DNA of 5,741 nucleotides from Clostridia bacterium (GTDB lineage: Bacteria; Bacillota; Clostridia; Oscillospirales; Acutalibacteraceae). The position numbers and the translations under genes are program-made. The stretch spans positions 1 through 5,741 of the forward strand of contig JAFRZS010000254.1 of NCBI GenBank assembly GCA_017442445.1, written 5' to 3'. This document shows positions 5,278-5,741 of the stretch, in pieces (the first letter of the stretch is position 1; each line of letters begins with the position of its first letter). A model generated the notes under the pieces. It searched no databases and was not told the DNA's origin. It saw nothing but the letters and a program-made list of their open reading frames with translations.

Positions 5278-5741
5278 ATGAAAATTACCGATTTTAAAAT
5301 ACCTGTTGCATTACAAATAGTTGTTGATGATATTGGTTGGTTCTGGGGACGCGATGACCGTGAAATCGGCGGACCTTCAAGAACGGGTGTTGCAAGAACT
5401 CATATTCTTGAAGATTATATTGTGCTCAACGAAATTGGCCGTGCATTAAATCAGAAAATCAATGCAATGTTGGTAATAGGTGAATGGGATATAAATAACC
5501 GACTCAGAAAAGTACCGCATTGTAGCAATCAAGGTGAAAACTGGAACGGCTCATTCTGGTTCAATAAAGAGGAAGCGGAAAAAATCCGTAATTTTTTAAA
5601 TACTGCAGAATTTATTGAAATCGGTTTTCACGGACTTTTACATTCAACATATTCAAAAGAAGGCGAACTTCTTTGCTGTCAGGAATTTATGGTCAACAAG
5701 GATTTCAAGAAAGAAAATGAGAGGGAATTGGTGCCTGAAAA
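5278..5741 (+). CDS. Polysaccharide-deacetylase-like protein, 3' end outside the window
   Basis: An open frame of 154 codons starts at ATG 5278, six bases after GAGGAG (5266-5271), and is still open at the window edge. It begins MKITDFKIPVALQIVVDDIGW with no signal peptide. Asp17-Asp18 at the end of a hydrophobic strand, and H118-GLL-H122 after FIEIGF, match the layout of the NodB/carbohydrate esterase 4 fold, where an Asp and an HxxxH pair hold a catalytic metal. Further segments such as RTGVARTHILEDY (35-47) and LVIGEWDINNRL (65-76) suggest a specific subfamily of this fold acting on a sugar or related small substrate. A cytoplasmic location argues against a standard peptidoglycan deacetylase. 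It has its own promoter, separate from the mgtE unit. The fold assignment is moderate and the substrate unknown. Confidence 0.75.
   Translation, partial: MKITDFKIPVALQIVVDDIGWFWGRDDREIGGPSRTGVARTHILEDYIVLNEIGRALNQKINAMLVIGEWDINNRLRKVPHCSNQGENWNGSFWFNKEEAEKIRNFLNTAEFIEIGFHGLLHSTYSKEGELLCCQEFMVNKDFKKENERELVPE

Noticed and set aside
1..5741. CRISPR array, tRNA, rRNA or insertion sequence
   Set aside because: I saw no regularly spaced repeats with unique spacers, no tRNA- or rRNA-like segment, and no transposase or terminal inverted repeats.

Overview
The window looks like a chromosomal piece of a low-GC Gram-positive bacterium, most likely a gut Clostridia member of the Ruminococcaceae/Oscillospiraceae kind. 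This rests on AT-rich coding DNA, strong AGGAGG-type ribosome sites, sigma-A-like promoters, a lipobox-type lipoprotein with a Thr/Lys/Pro linker, and a mgtE magnesium transporter gene. The species assignment is inference. All genes I can support lie on the + strand.

Region by region. (1) 1-817: a Phd/Doc type II toxin-antitoxin pair with its own promoter (45-73), a TAATG stop/start overlap between the two genes, and a hairpin terminator (789-817). The first 39 bases exactly copy an internal piece of the doc gene (470-508) and run straight into the phd promoter, so the left edge is the tail of a second, truncated doc copy. (2) 818-1093: an intergenic region with a strong promoter (856-884), a 9-bp inverted repeat at the predicted transcription start (890-917), and a leader of about 200 nt. 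The leader holds a possible 30-codon upstream ORF (946-1038) and several complementary segments, two of which (948-954/1038-1044 and 982-990/1052-1060) interleave as a pseudoknot or as alternative folds. It does not resemble the M-box magnesium riboswitch that would be the obvious expectation here. (3) 1094-5212: an apparent four-gene transcription unit. It encodes MgtE, a xylose-isomerase-like TIM-barrel sugar phosphate isomerase/epimerase, a secreted lipoprotein of unknown function with five DTTKPx-type repeats, and a GNAT-like acyltransferase-domain protein. It ends in a UUCG-tetraloop terminator. Gaps are 10, 61 and 15 bases and I see no convincing terminator inside. (4) 5216-5741: an extended -10 promoter and the first 154 codons of a polysaccharide-deacetylase-like protein cut by the window edge.

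How the parts relate: phd-doc is a self-contained, autoregulated module. MgtE is a cytoplasm-gated Mg2+ channel, and its leader is the most likely place for Mg2+ or stress control. No shared pathway is evident among the other genes of the mgtE unit. The candidate for something undescribed is the mgtE leader; the doc-fragment duplication is the clearest structural oddity.
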